Shown piece after piece: positions 53,601 to 62,731 of a DNA stretch of 64,000 nucleotides. The DNA comes from UBA5009 sp038043185 (GTDB taxonomy: Bacteria > Bdellovibrionota > Bdellovibrionia > Bdellovibrionales > Bdellovibrionaceae). Below the pieces are notes generated by a model. That model was given only the letters and a program-made list of their open reading frames with translations. It had not been told where the DNA came from and did no database searches. Where the stretch lies: NCBI GenBank assembly GCA_038043185.1, contig JBBTCO010000035.1, positions 13,504 through 77,503 of the forward strand, in the 5' to 3' direction. How positions within the stretch are numbered: position 1 is the stretch's first letter; each line of letters begins with the position of its first letter. The position numbers were made by a program, and so were the translations under genes.

Positions 53601-55006
53601 TAAATTAAATTTTCCGAATGTTGTAACTCTTCAGCTTCCACCATTTCGCCAATAAGATCATATTCCATGCTGTCGGTGATTTTGACTTTAACTAAATCAC
53701 CAACATGGGCCATTCCAGAATTAATTAACACTGTACCATCAATATCTGGAGCTTGTTGGGAAGTGCGACCCTGTAATAACAAATCAGTTTCTTCGCTGTA
53801 GCCTTCAACAAGGACTTCGACAGTGCGGCCAATAAAGTCTCGGTGTTTAGCGCGGGAAATATTCTGCTGAACTTCCATTAAGGCGTCAAAACGTTGCTGT
53901 TTAGTTTCATCATCCACGGGATCCGTCATTTTTGCTCCCGGCGTGCTTTCTTCTGGTGAGTATTGAAAGCAACCTACTCGATCAAATTGCTGGGCCGAAA
54001 TGAACTCAAGAAGCTCTTCGTGATGTTCTTGTGTTTCACCTGGGAAACCAACAATAAATTGCGTTCGAATAACCGCTTCAGGAATTTGTTCACGAATGTT
54101 TTGCAGGACTGTTTCGATTTCATTACGAGTCATTTTGCGATTCATTTTCTTTAACATTTCATCATTGATATGTTGAAGCGGCATATCGAAATATTTAACT
54201 AGTTTTTTACTGCTTTTCATTAACTCAATCATCTCGGGAGTAATTCCATCCGGATATAGATAAAGCAATCGAATCCACTCGACACCTTCAACTTCAATAA
54301 GCGCTCGCAAAAGTTCGATCGGAGATTCTTTTGCAGTTGAATCTTTTCGACGCAAATCCCAACCGTAATCAGTAAAATCATGACTGATGATAATTAACTC
54401 TTTCACACCTGAAGCTACCAAAGTCTTGGCTTCACTCACGATATTTTTAATTGTTCGGGATTGAAGGTTGCCTCGAATTAAGGGGATTGCACAAAATGAA
54501 CATCGCTTCATGCAACCTTCTGAAATTTTTAAATAAGCCCGATGACGAGGTTGAGAGTTTACGCGTGGAGTATTTTCCTGCTGAAGATACGTCGGTAAAT
54601 TAAAATAAGTTTTTTGCTTATCACCCTCATTATTTTTTCTTAAAATTTGCGCGATGTTTTGAAATTCACCTGAACCGACAAAAAGATCGGCTTCGGGTAA
54701 GCCAGAAACTAAGTCGTCTTTATATCTTTGTGTTAAACAGCCCGCGACCACTAATTTTTTAAGACTTCCCTTTTCTTTTAAAGCTGACATTTCTAGAATT
54801 TTTTGAATTGATTCTTTTTTTGAGTCCTCGATAAATCCACAGGTGTTGACAATGATGGTTTCAGCTTCGTTCTCATCACCGACAACTTGATAACCCTCTT
54901 TCATTAAGGTTCCAGCCATAATTTCTGAGTCCACAAGGTTTTTAGGACATCCCAAACTAACGAAATGAACTTTAGATAAATTTGGATTTTCTTGGTTTAG
55001 CTTCAT
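53600..55006 (-). CDS. rimO: ribosomal protein uS12 methylthiotransferase RimO
   Basis: 468 residues. Radical SAM enzyme adding a methylthio group to Asp88/89 of S12. The N-terminal UPF0004 domain has VSLGCPKNLVDSE (RimO type rather than MiaB), NTCGFIEDSK and AGCLTQRY; the SAM cluster is in EGCMKRCSFCAIP; a TRAM domain ends the protein. Overlaps lolA by 4 bp and the following gene by 1. Confidence 0.95.
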   Translation of the reverse strand: MKLNQENPNLSKVHFVSLGCPKNLVDSEIMAGTLMKEGYQVVGDENEAETIIVNTCGFIEDSKKESIQKILEMSALKEKGSLKKLVVAGCLTQRYKDDLVSGLPEADLFVGSGEFQNIAQILRKNNEGDKQKTYFNLPTYLQQENTPRVNSQPRHRAYLKISEGCMKRCSFCAIPLIRGNLQSRTIKNIVSEAKTLVASGVKELIIISHDFTDYGWDLRRKDSTAKESPIELLRALIEVEGVEWIRLLYLYPDGITPEMIELMKSSKKLVKYFDMPLQHINDEMLKKMNRKMTRNEIETVLQNIREQIPEAVIRTQFIVGFPGETQEHHEELLEFISAQQFDRVGCFQYSPEESTPGAKMTDPVDDETKQQRFDALMEVQQNISRAKHRDFIGRTVEVLVEGYSEETDLLLQGRTSQQAPDIDGTVLINSGMAHVGDLVKVKITDSMEYDLIGEMVEAEELQHSENLI

Positions 55007-55689
55007 AGATTTGTCACCTGTGCCCCTTTTGGCGGGGTGTATTCAAAAAGTTTACTTTGGGCTTTTTTTAAAAATTCAGTATTGCTAAATTGAATGGCCG
55101 TTTGATTCCCTACATCGTCTTTGTAGCTGAGTTCAGAAATATTCTTATGTCGATCTGTTTTGAGCTTCAGTGAAGTCACTCCCAAATCTTTACCTTTAGG
55201 CTCAAGATCATAGGTAGTATCACCGCTCTCTTGTGTCGTTTTCATAATTTTAAAATTTTCATTAATTCCATTCTCTGAAAGGATCGTCGAAATTAGGATT
55301 TGTTTTTTTGTGCTTTTATCCACTTTTGCTTTTGCAATTTGTAAGGGACCAGGCAGTTCTGGCGGTGGATGTTGAATGTTCCAAACAGTTTTTCCGTCAA
55401 ATATAATTTGTGTTTTTTCCGGGATGTCGTTGTCCCAACGAAATTTTCCTTGTGCGAGATACATTTGACCCTTGTACAGAGTTTCTTTATCTAACAGCTC
55501 AGATTTCACCCGTTTGACAACATTCATTTTAACCAAAACCGTCGTTCGATATTTTTTCAAGACCTCGGATAAGTTTATTTTTTGATTATTTTTTTTCGCA
55601 TTCTTTGTCGATTTCGCAAAAGCTCCACACGAAAAAATCATCCCTGCTGTTAAAATAATTAAACTTAATGTCGAAGTACTTTGTTTCAT
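55003..55689 (-). CDS. lolA: outer-membrane lipoprotein carrier LolA
   Basis: 228 residues from the ATG at 55689; a TTG at 55707 is less likely. A signal peptide ends near AFAKS. The mature protein has the LolA pattern: ETLYKGQMYLAQGKFRWD with the RWD-type Arg, GKTVWNIQ and a closing FSNTEF region. It escorts lipoproteins across the periplasm. Coupled to rimO by a 4-bp overlap. A hairpin repeat lies upstream. Confidence 0.85.
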   Translation of the reverse strand: MKQSTSTLSLIILTAGMIFSCGAFAKSTKNAKKNNQKINLSEVLKKYRTTVLVKMNVVKRVKSELLDKETLYKGQMYLAQGKFRWDNDIPEKTQIIFDGKTVWNIQHPPPELPGPLQIAKAKVDKSTKKQILISTILSENGINENFKIMKTTQESGDTTYDLEPKGKDLGVTSLKLKTDRHKNISELSYKDDVGNQTAIQFSNTEFLKKAQSKLFEYTPPKGAQVTNL

Positions 55690-55706
55690 CGCGCTCTTAT
55701 TCCCCA

Positions 55707-55762
55707 AGCCTGTTCAAAAAGTGTCATCTACAAGGCCGTAGATGATGCTTTTTCAACAGGCC
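55707..55762. repeat. hairpin form of the dispersed repeat, copy 2
   Basis: Arms 55707-55731 and 55738-55762 are inverted copies differing at three positions, two of which still pair as G-U in RNA. The right arm matches 48807-48831 in 24 of 25 bases. It lies 8 bp beyond the comF stop on the reverse strand. Its position after a gene end, as with copy 1, suggests a 3'-end or terminator-like role. Confidence 0.75.
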
Positions 55763-55770
55763 TGCGAAGT

Positions 55771-56493
55771 TTAACAAATTGCGTGTGGCTTCGCAACCTG
55801 AGTGCGATTGCCTAGGGTAATGACCATGAAATTTTTAGGCCTCCCCAAGGCCAAATAAGCCTGAGCAGCGGTCGCTCCTGTTGTAATTACGTCGTCGACG
55901 AATATAAGGCTACCTGCGAAATTTTCTAGGCTTAACGGACTCTGACAAAGACTCTGGTTCACCGTAAATTTTACATGTTTTTGGCTTTGGAAACTCCAAC
56001 GCTCAAGCCATGTTTTCTCTCTTTGATGTTTGTTTTCAGTTTGCTCGGACCAACTTAAAATCGGCGCATAACGCCATGACATGGCTTCGGCTAAAGCGTT
56101 TGCCCACTGTTCGGCGTGATCTGGCTTCTTTGATTTTGATGGGCAAGGAACAACGATAGCCTGTTGGAAATCAGCTACGATTTTATTTATGAGGTTCTGC
56201 TTCAAGAAAATGAGGGCTAACTCTCTCCATATTTTCTTTTTTGACGGCCCCTTCATTTTCAAAAAAAAATTAGACAGATGATCACTCTCTTTGGGAACCC
56301 ACTTGATCAAACTAACCACAGGAAAACTAATTTTAAGCTCTTTCGATTTGAATTCGATTCGCATGATTTGAGTTTTTTTTATGATTCTAGTAATACAAAC
56401 TTCACATAATTCATGTCGCTTAACATTGTAAGATCCGCAAATAAGACATGAACGAAGACCTAACCAGTAAATAAACGATTTGTTCATATGCAT
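55771..56493 (-). CDS. comF: ComF-family phosphoribosyltransferase-like protein
   Basis: 240 residues. An N-terminal zinc-ribbon with CLICG and CEVC precedes a type I PRTase fold with VVPCPSK and the PRPP-binding motif LIFVDDVITTGATA. ComF supports DNA uptake in transformable species, with pilT also in this window. An ATG at 56487 is an alternative start. Confidence 0.82.
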   Translation of the reverse strand: MHMNKSFIYWLGLRSCLICGSYNVKRHELCEVCITRIIKKTQIMRIEFKSKELKISFPVVSLIKWVPKESDHLSNFFLKMKGPSKKKIWRELALIFLKQNLINKIVADFQQAIVVPCPSKSKKPDHAEQWANALAEAMSWRYAPILSWSEQTENKHQREKTWLERWSFQSQKHVKFTVNQSLCQSPLSLENFAGSLIFVDDVITTGATAAQAYLALGRPKNFMVITLGNRTQVAKPHAIC

Positions 56494-56537
56494 AAGGCTT
56501 TGTTTTCAAAAACGAGTCCACAAAATTTTACATCAAA

Positions 56538-57008
56538 TTAAGCATTGTGATAGGGCAGCTTATTCAAAATCGTAAAGGCACGATACGTTTGCTCGAGAGC
56601 GACCACTTGTGCAACCACGTGGTTCATCGTCATTGGCGAAAGATTGACTGTCAAATTTGCTTTCATAATGACTTCAGCAGAAACGCCGAAGGCGCCGCCA
56701 ATAATAAATACCATTCGCTTTTTTCCCGAATTTAATGCCAATTGAATTTGTTGCGAATATTCTAATGAAGCCAAACGGCGACCCTTTTCATCAAACAAAA
56801 TAACAAAATCATCTTTGCTAAGTTCCTGCAAAATTAATTCTGAATCCTGCTCTTTTTTAAGATCGGATTTATCACGGGCATGTTTTCCGGGCTTTAAGGT
56901 CTTTATTTCAATTTTGTGGAAATGTTTTAATTTTTCAATGTAAGTTTCACAAGCTAAGTCGGACCACTTATCGTGTGAAGTTTGCACATTAAGAAAAACT
57001 ATTTTCAT
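56538..57008 (-). CDS. rlmH: 23S rRNA pseudouridine-1915 N3-methyltransferase
   Basis: 156 residues, a SPOUT methyltransferase of standard length. FIIGGAFGVS is the knot motif and FTILNKLPYHNA the typical C-terminus. It acts on the 70S ribosome. Upstream is the nadD-rsfS fusion, then obgE, a common neighbourhood for ribosome-assembly genes. Confidence 0.95.
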   Translation of the reverse strand: MKIVFLNVQTSHDKWSDLACETYIEKLKHFHKIEIKTLKPGKHARDKSDLKKEQDSELILQELSKDDFVILFDEKGRRLASLEYSQQIQLALNSGKKRMVFIIGGAFGVSAEVIMKANLTVNLSPMTMNHVVAQVVALEQTYRAFTILNKLPYHNA

Positions 57009-57039
57009 TTTTTTCTCATTTTTAAAAATCGAAAAAATT

Positions 57040-58059
57040 CTATTTTGCAGCCAATGGATCTTTCAATCCCAAATCTTTTCCTTCATGCCAAATTTTCTCG
57101 AGCGAGTACTCTTGGCGAACAAAGTCGTAAAAAATATGAATGATTAAAGAACCATAATCAACAACCACCCATCGCGCTTCATCAACGCCTTCCAGACTTT
57201 GGGGATGTACATTGTACTGTTCCTTAACTGCAAGAATTAAGTTTTCGGCAAGCGAGGCCGCATGTCGCGTGCTCGTACCCGAAGCTATCAAGGTAAATTC
57301 TGAAGGAGCTGACATGTGGCTTAAATCAAAAGCCCGTACTTGAATTGCCTTCTTCTCGAAAAAATGGTTTGCACAAAACTCAGTGAATTTTCGAAAATCA
57401 CCGATACGATCGCCCATAGGTCGATACAGTTTATTCTCTTTGATAAATCTTTCTACGCCCAATGGTAAAAATTGATCTACAGGTTTTCCCAAACGAAGTT
57501 TTCGACGAATTTCACTAGAAGAAGTTTCAACATCTTTCAAAGTCAAAAACTGAATATTTCTTCCAGTAGTTAATTCAATAAAATTAAAATCAAAATCAGC
57601 TACCAGTTCCTTTATAAAATCAGGAAGTTCATCTTGATCTGCAGGAACATCAAATCCCGGTCGAGTCGTAATGATTAGATTCGCTTCGGTCAGAATTTTT
57701 TTATAATCTTTCCACTCATTAAAGCTCTCGAAGTTGTCCACCCCCATGATGAGATACAAATCTTCGGCCTTTGTGGTTTTACGAAATTGTGAAACCGTAT
57801 CAATCGTGTAACTTAAACCACCGCGTTTGATTTCTTGATCATCGGGAATAAACTGATGACCGTAGCTTTCTAAAGATTTTTTAACCATTTCCAATCTTTG
57901 CTCTGGAGTTGGTCCTTCCACAGGAAGCTTTAATGGATTTTGCACCGCCGGTACGATGTGAATTTTATCTAAGCCGGCTTTTTTCAGTACTGTATTTAAG
58001 CTATCAATGTGTCCCATATGGGGCGGGTTGAAGCTCCCACCAAAAATTCCAATTTTCAT
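57040..58059 (-). CDS. nadD: fused nicotinate-nucleotide adenylyltransferase and ribosome silencing factor
   Basis: 339 residues. Residues 1-213 are NadD: GGSFNPPHMGH at 7-17, IMGVDNFESFN and the SSSEIRRKL motif at 180-188. Residues about 222-326 are RsfS (Iojap): KAIQVRAFDLSHMSAPSEFT, ASGTSTRHAASLAE, RWVVVDYGSLIIHIF. RsfS binds uL14 and blocks subunit joining under stress. The genes are usually separate neighbours; here they are one frame with no stop. Overlaps obgE by 4 bp. Confidence 0.93.
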   Translation of the reverse strand: MKIGIFGGSFNPPHMGHIDSLNTVLKKAGLDKIHIVPAVQNPLKLPVEGPTPEQRLEMVKKSLESYGHQFIPDDQEIKRGGLSYTIDTVSQFRKTTKAEDLYLIMGVDNFESFNEWKDYKKILTEANLIITTRPGFDVPADQDELPDFIKELVADFDFNFIELTTGRNIQFLTLKDVETSSSEIRRKLRLGKPVDQFLPLGVERFIKENKLYRPMGDRIGDFRKFTEFCANHFFEKKAIQVRAFDLSHMSAPSEFTLIASGTSTRHAASLAENLILAVKEQYNVHPQSLEGVDEARWVVVDYGSLIIHIFYDFVRQEYSLEKIWHEGKDLGLKDPLAAK

Positions 58060-59090
58060 ACCTGATCCTCGTTCGAAAAAATCATTTTGGTCATCACCTG
58101 AACTAATTCTTTGGTATTTTTTCCGGTTACTCCAGAAATCATCAGTGGTTCTGATCCGATTCGTTTTTTGAAATCACTTTTAACTTTTTTCATACGCTCT
58201 TCTGGTAAAATATCTATTTTATTGAGCACAACGACTTGAGGTCGAGTGGACAGAGGGAAAAATCCATCTTTGTCCCGATTGGCTTCGTCATACAAAGCCA
58301 ATTCATTATTGATATCTTCATAATCTTGAATGGGATCGCGATCCGACATTCCAGAAACATCGATCAAATGAATAAAAAACTTTGTTCTTTCCACATGCTT
58401 TAAAAACTGAATTCCTAAGCCAACACCTTGTGAAGCTCCCTTTACCAAACCAGGGATATCGGCGACCAAAAAAGATTTAAACTCTGCCGCTTTAACCACT
58501 CCTAAGTGGGGTGTCAGCGTGGTGAAGGGATAATCGGCGATTTTTGGTTTTGCCGCTGAAATTTTAGAGATCAATGTTGATTTTCCGGCATTGGGAAAAC
58601 CAATAATACCGACATCAGCAATAAGTTTAAGTTCAAGTTTGATATCTAAACTTGATCCATCTTCACCTGGCTGGGCTTTTTCCGGAGCTTGGTTAACACT
58701 TGTTTTAAAGAATGTATTGCCTTTACCGCCACGACCGCCAGTCAACAACACATGTTCAACTTCGCCAGTAAGGTCGACCAGAATTTCCCCAGTACTGGAA
58801 CGAATTACCGTGCCTTCGGGTACAAGCATAATTAAATCTTGCCCCTGAGCTCCGCTGCAATTTTTCGCAGCACCAGGCTGACCATTTTCAGCGGCATATT
58901 TTTTATTAGCGCGGTAATCCATAAGTGAATTGAGATGGCGTGATGTCTTAAGAATAACATTGCCACCACGGCCACCATCCCCGCCGTCAGGTCCACCACG
59001 AGGAGCGAATGACTCACGTCGAAAGCTGATTGAACCCGGTCCACCACGACCAGAGGAAACTGTAATACTGACTTCATCAACGAACTTCAT
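58056..59090 (-). CDS. obgE: Obg-family GTPase
   Basis: 344 residues. The glycine-rich Obg fold (about 1-158, GGPGSISFRRESFAPRGGP) precedes the G domain with GFPNAGKST, DIPGL and NKID. It acts in 50S assembly and stress control. Separated from rpmA by a terminator. Start ATG at 59090. Confidence 0.96.
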   Translation of the reverse strand: MKFVDEVSITVSSGRGGPGSISFRRESFAPRGGPDGGDGGRGGNVILKTSRHLNSLMDYRANKKYAAENGQPGAAKNCSGAQGQDLIMLVPEGTVIRSSTGEILVDLTGEVEHVLLTGGRGGKGNTFFKTSVNQAPEKAQPGEDGSSLDIKLELKLIADVGIIGFPNAGKSTLISKISAAKPKIADYPFTTLTPHLGVVKAAEFKSFLVADIPGLVKGASQGVGLGIQFLKHVERTKFFIHLIDVSGMSDRDPIQDYEDINNELALYDEANRDKDGFFPLSTRPQVVVLNKIDILPEERMKKVKSDFKKRIGSEPLMISGVTGKNTKELVQVMTKMIFSNEDQV

Positions 59091-59092
59091 AT

Positions 59093-59120
59093 AAAAAAAA
59101 AGGGAGCCGAAAGACTCCCT
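59093..59120 (-). terminator. intrinsic terminator after rpmA
   Basis: On the reverse strand AGGGAG/CTCCCT with an 8-base loop, followed by a run of T just before the obgE start. It separates rplU-rpmA transcription from obgE. Confidence 0.85.
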
Positions 59121-59145
59121 CTCCCATAACTATTAAATTAGCGGA

Positions 59146-59406
59146 CTAGGCGCTCTTTGGATAAACGCTAATTCGAAATTTTAATTTAGATTGTCTTTCA
59201 AATTTAACTAAACCTGCAATCACTGAGTAAATTGTGTGATCACGTCCCATTTTCACATTGTTGCCCACGTGAAATTGAGTTCCTCGTTGACGCACAATAA
59301 TTGTTCCAGGAAGTACGGGTTCTCCGCCAAAGCGTTTTACACCTAAGCGTTTACTCTGTGAATCTCTTCCGTTCTTGGTACTACCACCAGCTTTTTTCGA
59401 TGCCAT
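59146..59406 (-). CDS. rpmA: 50S ribosomal protein bL27
   Basis: 86 residues, normal. The start MASKKAGGSTKNGRDSQSKR and RFGGEPVLPGTIIVRQRGT are typical. L27 reaches into the peptidyl-transferase centre. Follows rplU on the same strand, in the universal order. Confidence 0.97.
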   Translation of the reverse strand: MASKKAGGSTKNGRDSQSKRLGVKRFGGEPVLPGTIIVRQRGTQFHVGNNVKMGRDHTIYSVIAGLVKFERQSKLKFRISVYPKSA

Positions 59407-59431
59407 AACTTATCCCCGTTAGTGTTTCTCT

Positions 59432-60016
59432 TTAGGATTTTTTACTTGTTTTTTTAGCGACTTTTTTAGCTCCGCTTTTTTTTGTTTTCTTAGAAGAAGA
59501 CTTCGCGCCTGCTGCCTTTTTGGCAACTTTCTTTTTGGGAGCTGCTTTTTTCGCAACTTTTTTCACGATTTCTTCAGTAGAGCCATCTGCTGGTCGATTA
59601 TCCAATCGTTCACGTTTGGCATCAATTTTTGCTTGAATTTTTTCTGCGCGAATAACTGCCATATCCATAACTCGTGCTTTTTCTTCTGATTTCACAACTT
59701 GACCTTCTGGTCCGGTGATTGCTTTTACAAAAAGCTCGGTGAATGGTTGACGATGCGTTTTGAATTTACGGAAAGATTGTCTTCGTTTCTTTTTGAAAAC
59801 GATCACTTTTCGATTTTTGGCTTGTTTTGTAACAACGACAGTCACCTTAGCGTTTTTTACAAGAGGTTGACCAATGTGAGTTTTCTCTCCGCCAATAAGC
59901 AACACTTCGTTAATATCAAATTCAGATCCCAACTCATTATCTAGTTTTTCAACATAAACAAGATCGCCAGGTTTTACGGTGTATTGCTTACCACCGGTGC
60001 GGAAGATCGCGTACAT
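59432..60016 (-). CDS. rplU: 50S ribosomal protein bL21 with long Lys-rich tail
   Basis: 194 residues from the ATG at 60016, chosen because GGAGG lies 5 bases upstream. The bL21 core (about 1-103, MYAIFRTGGKQYTVKPGD) is followed by an extra tail of about 90 residues: a charged helix, then a Lys/Ala-rich, histone-H1-like end. Most bL21 proteins lack this. The tail may bind rRNA or be disordered. Confidence 0.93.
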   Translation of the reverse strand: MYAIFRTGGKQYTVKPGDLVYVEKLDNELGSEFDINEVLLIGGEKTHIGQPLVKNAKVTVVVTKQAKNRKVIVFKKKRRQSFRKFKTHRQPFTELFVKAITGPEGQVVKSEEKARVMDMAVIRAEKIQAKIDAKRERLDNRPADGSTEEIVKKVAKKAAPKKKVAKKAAGAKSSSKKTKKSGAKKVAKKTSKKS

Positions 60017-60243
60017 AAATGCCTCCAAAATTCGCGAATAAGATCCTGGTAAATGCCACCTTGCGGTAGGAGTTGTCAATCTCTATTGATGGGATTGTTT
60101 TTTATGCCTTTTGTACTGACTTAAAACCCGACGTTGTTTCGCAAATGGCGGTGGAAAAAGTTGTGGAAAATCCAGGACAGGTGCTTTGGATCTAATATAT
60201 TGAATTCTATCAGTTTTATTGCCAATAGCGTTAGGCTACAGAC

Positions 60244-60549
60244 TCAAAGAATTTGATCGTGATTTTTAGCTTCGAAGGACAATTTATTCATTTTATTAGC
60301 TGACGGATTGGCTTTTGATATTCCCAAAGAGTTCGTATTGATACCCTCTTTCGCCTTGTTTCTGGTTTTATTTAAGCCTCTGTCGTCGCATTTGTAAGCC
60401 TTATTTTTATTCTGATTTCCTGCTTCGCTTATCGAATAGCAGCGAGCACTGCTCAACAAAGCAGAGTAATCTTTTTGTTGAACGGCCGCAAACGCTGGCG
60501 GCAACAAAATCCCGCTAAAAATTAAAAACAAACAGCTCTTTAAAACCAT
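60244..60549 (-). CDS. small secreted hypothetical protein
   Basis: 101 residues from the ATG at 60549, with AAGGACT just upstream; the longer frame to 60606 has no signal peptide. A signal peptide ends near PAFA. The mature part is rich in Asn/Lys with two Cys (ARCYSI, YKCDD) and no recognised motif. Not placed in any family. Confidence 0.5.
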   Translation of the reverse strand: MVLKSCLFLIFSGILLPPAFAAVQQKDYSALLSSARCYSISEAGNQNKNKAYKCDDRGLNKTRNKAKEGINTNSLGISKANPSANKMNKLSFEAKNHDQIL

Positions 60550-60648
60550 AGTCCTTCGACCTCCACCAAATTGTCTCTCTTGACTCTCAAAACGACAACT
60601 AGGCAAAGAGCCTGAATCTCTCCAAACCTTACTTAGGCCCTTTGAGTC

Positions 60649-60909
60649 TTAAGGAGCTAACACAGTGGTAAATTTCTTTTTTTTGATCTCGCAAATTGAT
60701 AAAATACTTTCCAAATTTTGCAAAAGTAGGCTTATTGATTTGCTTCTAGGAATTGCAGCCATATTTGATTTTGCAGTATGAATTCTTTGAAAAAGCTCGG
60801 CGACGGTTCCTGGTTTATTTCGCCTTTTCAAAATAAGGATTTCACTTTCTTCTAAAAGAGTGCGCGATTCAGAAAGAGCAATCTCGGTTATTTCATCAAA
60901 CTCGTCCAT
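60649..60909 (-). CDS. orphan histidine phosphotransfer (HPt/CheA P1-like) protein
   Basis: 86 residues, all helical. LFQRIHTAKSNMAAI carries H44 in the position of the phosphorylated His of HPt/CheA-P1 domains (LFR..HTLKG pattern), although KS replaces KG. No kinase or regulator lies beside it. AGGAGTGT before the ATG supports translation. It could be a small phosphorelay link for a kinase encoded elsewhere. Confidence 0.6.
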   Translation of the reverse strand: MDEFDEITEIALSESRTLLEESEILILKRRNKPGTVAELFQRIHTAKSNMAAIPRSKSISLLLQNLESILSICEIKKKKFTTVLAP

Positions 60910-61069
60910 ACACTCCTAAAAAAATTTTCCACGCACACTCATCATCACTTGATCAGGCGAGGTCTGTAAGAACGCATCGGAGATTTTTTAATTTATGTTA
61001 AAGTCGTTTGTCGACAAATTTTTTTGATGTGTTAAAGCCTTCACAACAATGTCTTATTGCATAAATGTT

Positions 61070-61092
61070 ACGGTGATTAAGCAAATCACCGT
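61070..61092 (-). terminator. hairpin after the RNase G family gene
   Basis: A 9-bp perfect stem ACGGTGATT/AATCACCGT with a 5-base loop, 6 bp beyond the stop on the reverse strand. No strong T-run. Confidence 0.5.
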
Positions 61093-61098
61093 CTTCAA

Positions 61099-62631
61099 TT
61101 ACAGAAAGAAAATTTCGTATTGCTCTAAGTGATAATTCGGCTCGATCTTAAATGCCACAGATCTTCCCAACTTCTTCTCAACATGCTCTAGACTTTCACC
61201 CTCAACTTCGTAAATCCAATCCACAACTTGAGCATGGCAATGAATGACAATATTTGTTTTTTTATTTTCAATCAGAACTGCGTCGCGCTCTAATTCTCGA
61301 AAAATCTCATTAGAAACTGTCGATTTTCTTTTAATATAACCTTTGCCCTCGCAATAACTGCAGGGCTCGCAAAGAGTTTTAATCAAGCTTGGGCGAATTC
61401 GTTTTCGGGTCATTTCGACTAAACCCAGTGTCGACATGGACATGACGTTCGTGCGAGCACGATCTCGCTCGACTTCCTCTTTCAGCGCATCTAATACTTT
61501 TTCACGATGAGTTTCTTTTTCCATATCAATAAAGTCGATGATGATTATGCCGCCACAATTTCGAATTCGTAACTGATGCGCAATTTCGCGAACAGCTTCC
61601 AAGTTCGTCTTTAAAATGGTGTCTTCCAAATCTTTTTTGCCAACAAACCGACCCGTATTAACATCGATGACCACCAAGGCTTCAGCTTCATCAATGACAA
61701 TATAGCCACCGGATTTAAGCCAAATTTTCCGATCCATCGAGCGTGATATTTCCATATCGATGTCGTACAAATCAAAGAGAGGTTTTTTTTCTTCATAGTA
61801 AATTATATTTTGTTTATATTTAGGCATAAGTTGGGATACAAATTTCACAATTTTTTTGTGAACTTCGACATCATCAACCCAAACGGCCGAAACGGTTTCA
61901 TTCATCATATCTCGAAGGGCGCGAAGCTCGACATCCAATTCGGCATGAACTAATCCCGGTGATTTTCTTTTTTCATAGTTCTTAAAAATTTCTTTTCCTA
62001 AACGATCCAAATATTCAATATCCGCATTTAAGCTTTCCGCGCTAGCAGCCTCACCCGCTGTGCGGACAATAACTCCGCCTGAAGGATTGATTTTTTGAAC
62101 CAGCTGGCGCAAGCGATCCCGTTCAGATTCGTTTTCAATTCGACGCGAAACGCCAAGATGCCTTACGGTTGGCAAATAGACGACAAATCGTCCAGGTAAA
62201 GAAATGTGGGTGGTCAAGCGAGCACCTTTTGTTCCCAAGGGGTCTTTGGAAACTTGCACCATGATGGACTGGCCCTCTTTCAAAAGATCCTGAATAGGTG
62301 TTTTGCTCGATACACTTTGCGAAGGCAGCTTATCATCATCTAAATCTTCAGTCAGAGGTTCGTCTCGATCGACCTCTCCTAGGACATAGGCGTTGGAATC
62401 TAAATCCTCACGAATATCACCAACATACAGAAAGGCTGCTTTTTCTAGGCCTATGTCGACAAAGGCGGCTTGCATTCCAGGCAATACTCTTATGACGGTC
62501 CCACGATGAACAGTCCCGACCATCGTCGGGGAGGTTTTTCTTTCGATTTTTAAATCTGTTAAAACGCCGGCTTCAACATAGGCAACGCGAGTTTCTTGCG
62601 GCTTCACATTTATTAAAATTTCAGCTGCCAT
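61099..62631 (-). CDS. rng: Rne/Rng family ribonuclease (RNase G-like)
   Basis: 510 residues. An S1 domain (about 38-150) has an acidic insert after VGDIRED. The catalytic DNase I-like part has VVIDVNTGRFVG and IIIIDFIDM with the metal-binding Asp residues; a zinc link is in CEPCSYCEGKG. It has no long C-terminal scaffold, so it is closer to RNase G than RNase E. Acts in rRNA and mRNA processing. Divergent from pilT. Confidence 0.92.
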   Translation of the reverse strand: MAAEILINVKPQETRVAYVEAGVLTDLKIERKTSPTMVGTVHRGTVIRVLPGMQAAFVDIGLEKAAFLYVGDIREDLDSNAYVLGEVDRDEPLTEDLDDDKLPSQSVSSKTPIQDLLKEGQSIMVQVSKDPLGTKGARLTTHISLPGRFVVYLPTVRHLGVSRRIENESERDRLRQLVQKINPSGGVIVRTAGEAASAESLNADIEYLDRLGKEIFKNYEKRKSPGLVHAELDVELRALRDMMNETVSAVWVDDVEVHKKIVKFVSQLMPKYKQNIIYYEEKKPLFDLYDIDMEISRSMDRKIWLKSGGYIVIDEAEALVVIDVNTGRFVGKKDLEDTILKTNLEAVREIAHQLRIRNCGGIIIIDFIDMEKETHREKVLDALKEEVERDRARTNVMSMSTLGLVEMTRKRIRPSLIKTLCEPCSYCEGKGYIKRKSTVSNEIFRELERDAVLIENKKTNIVIHCHAQVVDWIYEVEGESLEHVEKKLGRSVAFKIEPNYHLEQYEIFFL

Positions 62632-62731
62632 TGGTACCTTCTTGAGAATGGTCTAGTTTTCCTTGTCACATAAAAGCAAGTCTTATCCTACCGTGTTTTT
62701 TACCGAAAAGGAAATATCAACAGGAGGCCAA

